Source of the DNA: Hirundichthys speculiger
Lineage: Eukaryota; Chordata; Actinopteri; Beloniformes; Exocoetidae
Direction of reading: 5' to 3'
DNA: 64,000 bases
NCBI GenBank assembly: GCA_018398805.1
Contig: JAGFBZ010000261.1
Span: 1,240,001-1,304,000 of the forward strand
The notes beneath the pieces are model-generated. The model ran no database searches. It saw only the letters and a program-made list of their open reading frames with translations, and was not told the origin of the DNA. This document shows positions 22,533 to 33,639 of the stretch, in pieces; within the stretch, counting starts at the first letter, position 1, and each line of letters begins with the position of its first letter. Made by a program: the position numbers and the translations under genes.

Positions 22533-25500
22533 ACTAGTTCCAGCGCAGTTTCTTGATGACACAAATCTTTGATATCCATCGCAGAAACCGGGTTTCTCTT
22601 CCACATAGGCCATACTGCAGAGAAACAAACTTAATTTGATTGCCGCTGTTTTGTTTTTGTGTTGTTTGTTTTTTCTGACCATTTTTCATTTCATTGTCTC
22701 CTGTGAAGCAGCCTCATTTGTAGAGTCTGCTTCATGAGTCTTTTTCACAGGCAGGTGCAGAGGTGAGAGGCAGAATGTGGCATTGAAGTTGATGGAGAGC
22801 TTATGTATCTGATAGGAATTAGAGATGGTATGAGAGCTGAATTGGAACATGTATTAACAAAGGGTAGATGGCATAATGCAATATGCTGCTGTTACTGATA
22901 ACACAGTTGTTCAGTCGTGTTCTTTTTTGATGCCACCTTACTATATGTAAGTACTCACAGATGAGGCACTGTGCTACTTCTGTTTGTTCTGTGTAAACTA
23001 CAGAATTTACAAACATAATCAGGGCATCTTTTATGCACTGATCTTGCATGACTGCTGAGTGAAAAGGGCAAATATGAACCTGTAAACCAGTTCTTGTCAC
23101 TTGCTTTGTGTTGATGCTGCTCATGTTACACAGACAGTTGAAATTAATATTGGATGGCTATTTCCAGGCATTTTTGTCACAAGTTCTTCTACATTAGCAC
23201 CGCACCCATCATACATCCAAAAAGTTTGTAATAACCTCTGCTTCCAGTCAGGATGGAAACAAAAGGCTCAAAACCAAATTCTGATAACATAACTTTGAGA
23301 GATAACTTACATAATAAGCGACAAGTCCAGAAATCCTAGGGTATGAAAGTCATCAACCAGAGGAGCAGAACAAGAGATTTCATGCTACTGCCTCCATTTG
23401 GGATGGTTGTAAAAGCAGTCCATCTTTAGTTGGACTGTATCAGCAATTTCCCATTATCAGTGCCAATGAAATCACAATTTGTAGCCCGTCCATCTCATGA
23501 ATGTCACCTTATTGCATAGTTAGTTGAATCTTCAAAAAAAGTCTCTGGCCATAGAGTTCCCAAGACTTGAGAACACCATGTTTATTTTACATAGAAACAC
23601 TTAATAGTTTTATTTTCTTTACCTTACAATGACGACAAAGGTAAAAATGCTTAGTTCAAAAACAAGAAGAAGCATGCAATGTACACTTAAACTGATTCAT
23701 CTTCCCCTTTTGCTCACTTACTCTTCTTATATACGATGTTGATGCTTTCAGACTTATAAAGGAGAAGCAAGGCTTTACAAATTTGTCCAAATGCACATCT
23801 GCCTGTTCCTGTGTCAGGAATCTGCAAGTTTAATTCAGTTTCAATTGGCTGAAACTGAAAATACTTCATAAGAACAAACTCTAAAGAATCCTTATATAGT
23901 ACTGTGGGAAGTGAAGCAGGTGGCAGCCAGATCTTTGGAATTTATCATAGAACAGATTATAGAAGCATGTGTTTGAGACTGTTGTTTGAAATGGATCAGG
24001 CCAAATCCATATGAGAAGTCTGCTGGCTCAAGAGATGTTCGCCTGTTTTCAGTGGAGCAAATACGTTTTGTTTTGTGTAGACAAAAGTGGAAGAAAAGCA
24101 GGAACAAGGTTGAGGAAGTTTAGATCTCTGGTTGAGAAAAAAAGTTTAGTAAAATCTCTGTGTTTGTGAATCCAAAAATTAAGAAAACTCAGGTTCACTG
24201 TTTCAAAGAGATTCTGTCCTGCCTTCCTGCTGAGGGCTGTCTCAGCTGTCCCATGTGTCACACAGTCAGTGTGAAATCACATAGCAGAGCACTGTTCAGA
24301 TGATAGTTCACTACCCAAATACTCTGTTTAAATGACTGATGATAAATTTGCAGTTGATCTAAGGTGGATTTCAACTTAGAATTAAAATCTATACAATTCA
24401 TGTTTTTAATGAATACTCTGACTCTGGATATTAATGGTGAATTATTTCTTCAAAATGTCTCGAGTAATGACGATGATTTGATCAAACTACCATAGGAATA
24501 CAGTACAGCACTATTCTAATCAAGTATTTAACATTTTGGTAAGAGCAGATAGTTTGAGAGAGTGGAGTGACCCCACTACTCACTAGCTGGTTACTCATCA
24601 CTAACTTAGACAGCCCTATGTCTGAGGTTTTGAGTTTGTAGTTACTTCTAACACAGATCTTAGGATATAACACTAAAAGTAATTTTGTTTATATGTTCCT
24701 TTTGACAGCTACAAACCAGTTCATCTGCCCTGAAGCATTTACTGCTAAAGATTTCGTATGAGGCTTTAGACACATAAGGCAGCAATCTTTTTAATATGTT
24801 GTATATATGCACTATCAATCAATCTTTATTTGTAGAGCGCTTTTCCTGCAAGGACATGCAACACAAAGTCACTTTACAGAATTAAAAACAATTACCACAA
24901 TTAAAAAAAGAAAGAAAACAAACACTAAGATGAATCCTCTTGAGGAGGATAGAAATGCAGCTGAAAAAACTATTAAGATCCTAAAACTGAACCGAGTGTA
25001 TCATCAATGTGAGTTCCATTAAAATGGGATGCATAAAGTCTTGATTTTATTTTACAGCAGTTATGTTGGAATATAGTTGTTACATTTAGTTGACCAAGCT
25101 TTTCACGTGTAAAACTGAGGTTTTAAAATGTTTATTTACATCAGTCCAAGACAACTTTCTAGGAAAAATCACCTGAATCATCATTGCTTGTGTCAGGCAA
25201 TTACTTTAATCCAGATTATTTACAGGTCCATGATTGTGATCTTTTTGAGTCGCATTTTCATTTGTATACATTTATTGGAAAACAACTGCAATATGAAGAT
25301 TAATACAGTGATTATCCTGAATAAAATATGATGTGATTTTTTTTTTTAGGTCAGATGTCTTGGCAGTCATTGACATTTCTATAGTGTAATTTCTAAAGTG
25401 GATAAAAAATCTGCTTCCATACTTGATTGTGGTATTAGAGCTCCTGTGATCGTTTTCTCTTTTTCTTCCTTTTTTGTTTCACTTGAAACTCCTCCTCTCA

Positions 25501-25806
25501 TGTAGAGGTTAATCGCAACGAGGTTCTGGCCTTTTGTCATTTTTTTAACAGCTTTTTGAGACTAGTACCAGATATCTGATCAATTATTAATCCTCTTCTC
25601 TGTGAGCTTTTCTGGTCATTTCACACAAAAGAAACTTTGAGGTGACCATCACATATTGTCTTCAATAAAATACATTTTTGTCAGTGGTGATGTCTTGTAT
25701 TTAGTGTTTTATGAACATACTGTCTCTCTACTGACTTAAGGTTTTCGTGAATGTAAACATCCTAATCATTTCTCTGATTCAAGACGCATGTCAAATACCG
25801 ATAGCC
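22533..25806. other. Intergenic, ZNF-C to ZNF-D
   Basis: About 3.3 kb of AT-rich DNA, including the ZNF-C 3' UTR. Apart from a LINE/SINE tail near 24.82 kb I recognise nothing. Small open frames on both strands lack family features. Confidence 0.5.
24815..24915 (+). repeat. Fish SINE/LINE tail fragment
   Basis: Pattern 'caatctttatttgtagagcgcttttc...caaagtcactttacagaattaaaaacaa' resembles a widespread teleost retroposon 3' end. It runs into A-rich sequence at 24900-24925. Confidence 0.5.
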
Positions 25807-25840
25807 TTCTTTTTAGGCTACTATGCGTTGGTCTTTCTGT

Positions 25841-25852
25841 CCAGCAGGGGGC
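25841..25852 (+). promoter_or_regulatory. CTCF-like site, copy 1
   Basis: CCAGCAGGGGGC fits the vertebrate CTCF core (CCASYAGRKGGC) at all 12 positions. It lies about 165 bases upstream of the ZNF-D ATG. Binding is inferred from the motif alone. Confidence 0.6.
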
Positions 25853-25890
25853 GGACTTCTTTTTAGGCTACTATGCGTTGGTCTTTCTGT

Positions 25891-25902
25891 CCAGCAGGGG
25901 GC
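25891..25902 (+). promoter_or_regulatory. CTCF-like site, copy 2
   Basis: The same 12-base core, same orientation, exactly 50 bases downstream of copy 1 as part of the tandem duplication. Confidence 0.6.
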
Positions 25903-26005
25903 AGGACTCCTTCGTTGTCTCGGTATGAGTTCGTTGAGGGTGACCACCCAAGCTCGACCGTCTCGGTTGTTTTTCTTCCGGCTGGACGGAGAGGTCCGTA
26001 CTGGT

Positions 26006-26319
26006 ATGTCTCTGACAGAAACACCGCCGTCCTGCGGGCTCCGGTCCCTGGTCAGCTCGGTGTCGGAGGTGCTGACCAGAGTCGGAGAGGAGATCTTGAG
26101 GTTTGCTGGAGAAACGGGGCGTTGAGTACAGGTCCTCTGGACTGTCGGGTCGCCCGCTTCAACTACTGCGGCTGCTGCTCACCGAACGAATGGCGGCGGC
26201 TGCGCCGCGAATCGTCGGGCTGCTGGAGCGGGAGGTGGAGGAGTACCGTCGGCAGATGGAACGACAGAGACGGCTGCTGGAGGCTGTGCTGAGCCCGGTG
26301 GTCCGGCTGAACCGCAGAG
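26006..26319 (+). CDS. ZNF-D first exon with a +1 frameshift
   Basis: ATG 26006 (MSLTETPPSCGLRSLVSSVS...) opens a frame that reads VSEVLTRVGEEILRF and then stops at 26123-26125. The paralogue-like continuation (LLEKRGVEYRSS..., LTERMAAAAPRIVGLLEREVEEYRRQMERQ, VLSPVVRLNRR) is in the +1 frame from about 26103. The two frames meet at 'gaggtttgctgg', where one T too many would explain the break. The exon ends in a good phase-1 donor (agag|gtgagc, GT at 26320), which joins the second frame correctly to exon 2. An in-frame ATG at 26190 would still give a 732-residue protein without the first helical unit. Either that start is used, or the N-terminus is lost, or this is an assembly indel. Confidence 0.65.
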
Positions 26320-27365
26320 GTGAGCTCCATGTAACCGTAGAGCCGTGCAGATCACCACTCTGACTGTTGCTAGGTGACCAGAGACCAATCAGTGCCAAGC
26401 ATTTGATCTGATAACTAGCCAAAAACTACTCTGGTTCAAGAGAACAGCATTATTAATTAGACAGCTGTAAATAACCACGATGAACATATTCAGACAATTT
26501 ATTTGAGGTTTTCTTTCTGTTTATATTTTGATACATTGTAAATATGAAAAATAATTTAATTGTACTGAATAATTCAGTCCTCATTATATGCATAGATATA
26601 TTATCTGACGTTTTGTATGAAAGACTCCACTTGACATTAGTTTGTTTTTGTCAAATATGTTTATTGTTTTCTTAAAATATGGAACTTGTGCAGCGACTGC
26701 CCTTTTTCTTGATCCTGGAAATAATCTGTTAATAACTTCATTGTTTCATCAGAATTTTTTAAAGAGATTGTTTTAAACTCCAGAAATCTTTCACAGTTTT
26801 TTTTTCAGAAAACCCTTTGTGATTAATAAAAATAGTGTTGTTGTAAGTATGTGCAACAACAGAGATGCCTCAAGCTGTCACATGTAAAAGGTCAAATAAA
26901 AAATCTTTTGGTGACTTTCTTTAGCAAAATAACTAATGCAATTATTTTGATATCAAAACAGTTTCCAATTTAAGTCATTATATTAAATTAAATAAATGTA
27001 TTACTCATCACTGTTCACAGGCACACAGTATGCAACGGTATGAAAAACAGTCTGATAAAGGAGACCATCATAGCTAGAATAAATGTCAGTATTTTATCAA
27101 TTTCCAGTTTCTCTTATCCACAGACATTTGCTATGTTTAGCTGCAGTTGGATAACTGTTGTCAGAGCATTCATGTGTTGCTTAATATGAATGATTTCCAA
27201 AACATAAATTTAAGCATTCATGTGTTGCTTAATATGAATGATTTCCAAAACATAAATTTAAGCAGTCAAACGCAGTTCTTGTCTGATCTGACTGTTATGC
27301 AGCGCAGGAAATCAGCCGTTTCTTTAAAAATGTTTGAACTGACAACTTTTTTTTTTTCTTGTCAG
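26320..27365 (+). other. ZNF-D intron
   Basis: Phase-1 intron of about 1.05 kb ending in a T-rich acceptor (tttttcttgtcag, ends 27365). It holds a perfect 48-bp tandem duplication near its end; nothing else recognised. Confidence 0.65.
27166..27261 (+). repeat. Perfect 48-bp tandem duplication in ZNF-D intron
   Basis: Two identical copies, 27166-27213 and 27214-27261, each starting GCATTCATGTGTTGC and ending ATAAATTTAA. They lie about 100 bases upstream of the exon-2 acceptor. Confidence 0.9.
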
Positions 27366-29434
27366 ACATAATCAGCTCTTCAGTTCTCAAGACTACTGCT
27401 GCCAGTGACGACCTACCTTTGGTGTCAGACTACAGCCTCTTGTCAGGAGCTCCACTAAGTTCTGCCTCCTCAGACAGGGGCAATGAAGAGGCAGATGGAC
27501 TGGATGAAGGACACCAGGTGGCCTCAACAGACCATCAGGCAAATCATTGTTGTTTCATCTGTAAAAAAACCTTCTGTCACAAAAGGAATCTGGTGAAACA
27601 TGTGGAAACACACTCAGAGCCCCCAGAGCATCTCTGTGGAATCTGTGGACAACGGCTCGAGTCTTCAAACAGTTTAACAAACCATGTCAGTTCTCACAGA
27701 GAACCCACTAGCTCCAGCGGGACCTGTGATGTCTGTGGAAAGACGTTTCAAAACATGGAGACACACATGAGGAGCCATACTGGAGTTAAACCATTTAGCT
27801 GTAACACCTGTGGCAAGAGCTTCCCCCGGCCTGGAGCACTGAGAAGGCACAAGAGGATACACAGTAGAAAATCCCCTGACACTTGCCAAGTCTGTGGACT
27901 GACCTTCAATGAAAAGCAGTTGCTCCAGGAGCACCTGAAAAAACACAAAGATGGCAACGGAGATCAGAGTGAAGGAGATGATCTGAGTCAGGATGGTGAG
28001 TCGGATGGGCTGAAAGCAAAAAGAAACACTGAACAAATCTCCAGTGAGAAGTCATCGTCTCTCTGCTGCAGAGTCTGTGGTGATTCTTTCCACAGTCACG
28101 GATTCTTGAGAAAACATGCACAGACACACTGTAACGAGTCCCAGAGCATCTGTGGAGTTTGTGGAAAGCAGCTGGACTCACCTGACAGTTTGCAGACTCA
28201 CCTGCAGTCTCATAGAGAGGCTAGCGGGACATGTAACATCTGCGGGAAGAGTTTCCAGAATATGGAGACACACATGCGGAGTCATACCGGGGTGAAACCA
28301 TATCGTTGCACTGTCTGCAGCAAACAGTTTCCCCGACCTGGAGCTCTGAGGCGGCACAAGAAGATCCACAGTGGTGAACGTCCGCACGTCTGTCAACGGT
28401 GTGGCAAGAGCTTTATTGAGACCAGTGCCTTGAAATCCCACAGTACGAGTCACTCTTTGGAGCTCCATGAGGACAAAGATGCTGAGCTTCCAGTTCACTG
28501 TCAGAGCCTGAAGCTCGATGCACAAAATGCTGGGACCTCGGCTAAGTCACTGTCTTGCTGTAAAGTGTGTGGAGAGTCTTTTCAGAGTAAAGGCAGCTTG
28601 AGGAAACATGCCAAGAGTCACTCAGCTGAATCTGTATGTGGAGTTTGTGGTGAAACTCTGCTTCCAACCGAGAACCTAAGGGACCATCTACAAGTGCACA
28701 AAGAAGCCGGCAAAAATTGTCACATCTGCGGTAAAACCTACCAAAACATTGAGACTCACATGCGGAGTCACACTGGCATCAAACCATATCACTGCAGCAT
28801 CTGTGGTAAATCTTTTCCACGGCCCGGTGCTCTGCGGCGCCATAAGAGGATCCACAGCGGAGAGCGTCCGTACATCTGCGAGTTCTGCGGGAAGACGTTC
28901 ATCGATAACAGTGCTCTGACCTTGCACATCAGGAACCACAACGGAGATAAACCTGCCAACCGTGTCTCCTGTGAGACTTGTGGGAAGAGTTTAGCCTCAG
29001 TCCACGTCTTAGAGGTCCACAAGAGGATCCACACAGGTGAGAAGCCCTTCCTCTGCCGCACCTGCGGGAAAGCCTTCAGGCAGGTGGGAGGGCTAAATGC
29101 TCACATGTTGACACACACTGGGGAGAAGCCATTCAGCTGCAGCCTTTGCAACAAGAGCTTCAGCACCAGAGGATACCTGGAGACGCACATTCGCTTCCAC
29201 AAGAAGGAGCGGGCGTTCAGCTGCCACCTGTGCTGGAAGGCCTTCGTCACCAAGAACGACCTGAAGAAACATCTACTAACACATACAGGCGAAAAGCCGT
29301 ACAGCTGTCAAGTATGTGGTAAGAGCTACCAGGAGAAACGCTCCAGAGACGTCCACATGAAGGTCCATGTGGTCATCCAGAAGGAGCCAGTCAGAAAGCC
29401 TGAGAGTCTGCAGCCAGACTTCATGCAGCTGTAG
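27366..29434 (+). CDS. ZNF-D second exon: 20-finger C2H2 protein
   Basis: The exon encodes 688 residues after the split codon. It has 20 C2H2 fingers. Fingers 1-5 (about 27548-27945), 6-10 (about 28064-28453) and 11-15 (about 28555-28940) are three copies of one five-finger block. The block is: a finger starting CC(F/R/K)(I/V)C; a CGxCG finger; a short CX2CX9HX3H finger (QN(M/I)ETHMRSH); a finger with FPRPGALRRHK; and a fifth, more variable finger. Acidic or Ser-rich spacers of about 35 residues separate the blocks. Fingers 16-20 are a standard TGEKP-linked array close to the C-terminal fingers of ZNF-B. The protein ends QPDFMQL, the shared tail. It would act in the nucleus as a DNA-binding regulator. 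The three spaced blocks suggest recognition of several separated half sites. Confidence 0.88.
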
Positions 29435-31539
29435 ATTTTCAGATCAGCTTTTACTGGTTTTGAAAACTGGTGAACCAGTAATCAGTTGTGAGACAGCTCT
29501 CTAGACAAGTCTAGAGCAAAAGCTTAAAGTTAAAAAAAAACAAAACTATTTTTTTACTAGCTGGAAGAAAAAAGGACAACTTTTTCAAACATCATTTTAT
29601 TTACATGTAATGTTTATAGAAAAGTGCAACCTTTTAAATGCTGCCCTGAAAATTGATTTCTAGTTTCTAGTATTGTTATGGATAATTCAAGAATCAGTGA
29701 ACATCTTTCTTGAATATCTCTGCGATCACAGTATTCTTGAAATTATTTTTGGTAAAGTTTCAGTTGTTCTGTCCATAAGAGCAAATTTCAAATGAGTTCA
29801 GTCCAGAGTTTTCTACAGTCTGTTCATATTTTTTCTTCATATCATTTTCTGTCTTTTGGTCCTCATACATTTATAATTTAATTAAAACAACAGCAAATTA
29901 AAAACAGTCATAGTTCATCTGAGCTGAAGCCTTTTTTTATTTATTTTCTGGAGCTCAGCTGAACAGTTTTCATGTTTCAGTCCTGCACACCACTTGGAGC
30001 ATTATTTTTGCTGGGGTGGAGACTCAAGCCTGCATCTCAAGTGTTGGACAGATTAAATCTGAGGCCATCTTGTCTATTTAATTTATTTTCCCCTTTAACA
30101 TAAATGGGTTCTTTTTCTCTTAAGCCATCTGTTTTCCCTGTCTAGAATGTGTACTAGACTATCATCAAAAGAGTGTCCCTTATCTTTAAGATAGGTGGGC
30201 CTTGGGTCTTGACCTGAGGAGCTAAATCTCCTGTGTTGTGCCATGCATTTCTAGAGTTTTTATTTAGTCACTCTTATATAAATGTCTGTGTGCTTGCTGC
30301 TCAGAACTGTGTCTATAACAAAATACAATGAAAGGAGCCATCGATACTGAACAGCAAAAACCAACATTAAATAAGGGAGGTGGCTTCAGGTTTCATTTTT
30401 TTCACCACTTACAATGCAGCCAAGACTCCATTCAGACTTTGATTCATGTGACCAAAACCTCTCATATTCTGAGCAGGCTAACAACATGGACTTGACAAAA
30501 GACCCTAAAGACCCACTAGAGTAATGGATAGGTCATTGATTTACATGTGACTTCTGTGACTCACAAGACTAAATGGTCCCACAACAGCAAGGAAAGGCTC
30601 CATCAGACTCCTCTGATACGAAAATAGGATGAAGAGTGTATGGATGGTTGATGGATGGAGGAAAATCTGACATATACTTAAAATATATATATGTTATTAG
30701 GTAGATATATTGGTGTTTGTCAGCAGTATGTAATGCACCTACACAATTATGACGCACAAACAGTGATGCAGTGTTTATACATATATATAGTGATATAGTG
30801 TTTTATACTGTAGTTATGATTGAAAAACATGATTTAATTATTGAGGAAAATTATTCATAAATGACATCTGTGAGTGGAATAATCTTCCACATGATTTGGA
30901 TTTCTGCTGTTTCAGTATAACTGGTTACTCTCATACGCATGATTATGTTTGCATTAATTTAAAGGTATTGACTCTTATTTCACATTTTTGTGGCACTCTT
31001 AGATACATTATTCTGTAAACTTTTATTGACAGAAAGTATATCACTTGTAGAACGTGTGAAAGCAGATGTTTAAGGACATTTATTCAGACACACAGGGGTT
31101 TGCAAACTTTCTAGAATGACTATATTTGCCTTTTTCATGTATTTCTAATATATTTTATTCATATGTACAAATACTCAAATACATTTATGATTTAAATGCT
31201 CATATATGGGCTATGTTTGTTTTCTGACACATTTTGTGTAATTTGGGGTAAAAGTAAGCTACTTCAGATTTGCGTGTAAATCATAGACTGTGTAATAAGA
31301 ACTGGACAAACCATCTGTGACATCACCCATAGGTTTTCTGAAGAGTAAAGTGAGTGAGCCTCCAGCTGATTGTCAACAAGAAATTGTGAATTCCAGGACA
31401 TGCTACTGTAAAACATCATTTCTGCAGCCCGGATATTGAACTGTCAGCTGTGAGTTTCCATCCTTATTATCTTCTTAGAGAGTTCACCAGTGTTATTGTT
31501 GTGGCAGTTTACATCCAGCCATCAGCTGGCACCAATGCT
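29435..31539. other. Intergenic, 3' of ZNF-D
   Basis: About 2.1 kb, AT-rich, the first part likely ZNF-D 3' UTR. No gene, RNA gene or clear transposon recognised. Confidence 0.5.
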
Positions 31540-32065
31540 GCGTGAGATGTCATCAGCTCTGCCATTGCTCATTTTCATCTTGAACAAGAGAAAGGAGATG
31601 ATTGTGGATTTTAGGAGGACCAGTAATAAGTTAAAGAGTATTTCCATCATGGAAGAAGAAGTGAAGATGGTGTTGTAAAAATACTTCAGTGTTGCTGTTT
31701 ATAAGAAGGGACAAAACAGACTTTTATTTCTTGAGGAAGCATAGGTCTTTCAGTGTTTGCAGCAAGATGTACAATGTTTAAAAGTCTGTTGTAGAGAGTG
31801 CAATCTTGTTATTTGTGCAATCAGAGCCAGTGACTTCAAGAAACTGGACAAACTGATAAAGAGGACTGGCTCTGTTCTACACAACACAGTGGCTTAGCAA
31901 CTGAGTGTCTTCAGTCAGATACTTCTTCAGATCCACTGCAACACAAATCTCTACAGGAGATTCTTTCTGCCCACATCTATAACCATGTAAAATGAATCAT
32001 TGAAGAGACTTAAATCTTGATCACGAGTGCAATGATTTAATTTCCCTTTGGGGATCTATAGAGTA
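31540..32065 (+). mobile_element. Non-LTR retrotransposon relic, 3' part
   Basis: Broken frames resemble the C-terminal part of a fish LINE ORF2 (RKEMIVDFRR near 31591; CFLRKHRSFSVCSK-like sequence near 31720; then a KKLDKL-like segment near 31840). It ends in the characteristic 'aatttccctttggggatct' 3' end at 32039-32057. Several stops and frameshifts; dead. Confidence 0.6.
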
Positions 32066-32429
32066 TTTTGGAATTGGACAAAATAATGCACCCCCATGCT
32101 GTTATTGTAATTGTTAAATCTAGGCATAAAGACCAAACCTGTTTTTTTCAGAACCAAGCTGTAAATATGTTACGGTCTGATCCAAGGTTGGACATTTTAA
32201 CAGGGGAGTCAATGGAAATTTGCTCTGTTTTTGAGCCAGCACCTAGTGGTTAGTAGAGGAACTGCAAGCTTCTTACTAAAGACTGGTCTCAACTTAGGAA
32301 GTGGGATTTGTTGGTTAAATGATGGGGGCTTTTATTGTGAAACTGCCTCAGGTGGTTTAATTTGACTGTTTCCTGTCAGGTGAACGTGGACTCTTCTGCT
32401 CATCACCTGTTAGCAACATCTTTAAGATT

Positions 32430-32631
32430 TGTTGGTACTGTCGTTGCAAACATGCGGAGGCGTCACATGTTGCGCCAGCTGGCTCTCCGCGGTCACCGAC
32501 AACATTTTTCACCGTGTGGCTCAAATCATCGCCGAGTGCGAGAGCGGAGTTCTGTATGGAAGTATTTCTCAACAGACGACAGTCGCCGCTGAAGACTGCT
32601 GGTCCAGCGGAGGACAGGAAGACAGACGGGA
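32430..32631 (+). other. Possible old exon-like sequence next to hAT insertion
   Basis: GC-richer than its flanks and open in more than one frame (for example AVTDNIFHRVAQIIAECESG, vaguely like the zinc-finger N-terminal helices). It could be a first exon of the broken zinc-finger gene at 36.9-38.3 kb, but I cannot support that firmly. It ends at a hAT-like insertion. Confidence 0.2.
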
Positions 32632-33274
32632 CAGCGTTGCCAGGTGGGAAATGTAGGACTATCGTACCGGAGACTCAAAATTATCTTATTTTGAGGGAAA
32701 TGATCAAAATACAATCTGTCATAAGCAAAATAACAAGCCCAATTATGCGCTGTAGTCAAATTTAATCACTCTAGTGATAAATAGCGTCCCTTCGTGGCGT
32801 CAGTATGAAGTGGGTTAACGGCACCACATCAGCGCAGACAGTTGCGTCACACTAATGTGTCCCCCGAAAACAAATTAGAGGTGGGAACTAAGAGCCAAAT
32901 CATGAGACCTGAAGGCGATTTTGGAGAGTATTTTTTCCCCCTTGCTTTTTCTCTTCTGCTTAAACTCTGTTTAAATCTCGCTCTCTCCAACTTCCTGATA
33001 TGCTCCTGAGCGTCTCGTGGGCGCGTGCAGCTGACCATTCAGCCTATCATGCTCGGCATGATCGCGCTCAGCAAAGCACGATTGGCCGGAAACATGTCAC
33101 ATGGGAGCAGATGCCTTCAGGGTTCACAAAAAACTCTCCGGCAGATACTTGCGGCAGGCAATAATTTGAAATGGTGAAATTATCGTACATTTGGCCTTTT
33201 TTTGGATTATTGATCGTACAGAGGCCCAAATTATCGTACAAATACGGTAACTTATCGTACACGTGGCAACGCTG
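32632..33274. mobile_element. hAT-like element with perfect 8-bp duplication
   Basis: Ends CAGCGTTGCCAGGTG and, reverse-complemented, CAGCGTTGCCACGTG. Perfect flanking AGACGGGA (32624-32631 and 33275-33282). The subterminal motif TATCGTAC recurs on both sides. 643 bp, no transposase. What looks like a splice donor (gccag|gtggga) lies in its terminal repeat. Confidence 0.85.
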
Positions 33275-33639
33275 AGACGGGAGCACGAACTGGATGGTAA
33301 ACCAGCAGGTTAGAGTACAGTTTGCATGATTAAATGTTTAGACCTGTGCGATTATGCATTGTTTTACCAGAAATTTGTATCAAAGGTAGATATTGCCTCT
33401 AACTTGGCAATTTATCATTGATAAAATCAAATGCTTGCATTTCTACATTACCCCTATTTCAGGTTTACCGGTACCTTTTTTTTCTTTAAAAAAAAAAATA
33501 TTACGCTCTCTTTTCCTAATGAAATATCTGTGGTATGGTTTGTTGATAGTACTATGGGGGATACAGAGTCAGAGGTGGTTTTTGATATGAGCAAAGTGGG
33601 CAAGTGTCCAGGGCTCGAAGGAAGGAAAAAACAAAACCA

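Larger units (their letters stand above)
25807..25906 (+). repeat. 50-bp tandem duplication upstream of ZNF-D
   Basis: Two almost identical 50-bp units (25807-25856 and 25857-25906), each containing 'ggctactatgcgttggtctt' and ending in CCAGCAGGGGGC plus a short variable end. The near identity suggests a recent duplication. Confidence 0.9.

Noticed and set aside
32641..32660. Splice donor after 'gttgccag' at about 32642
   Set aside because: It is within the terminal repeat of a hAT-like element with exact target duplications.
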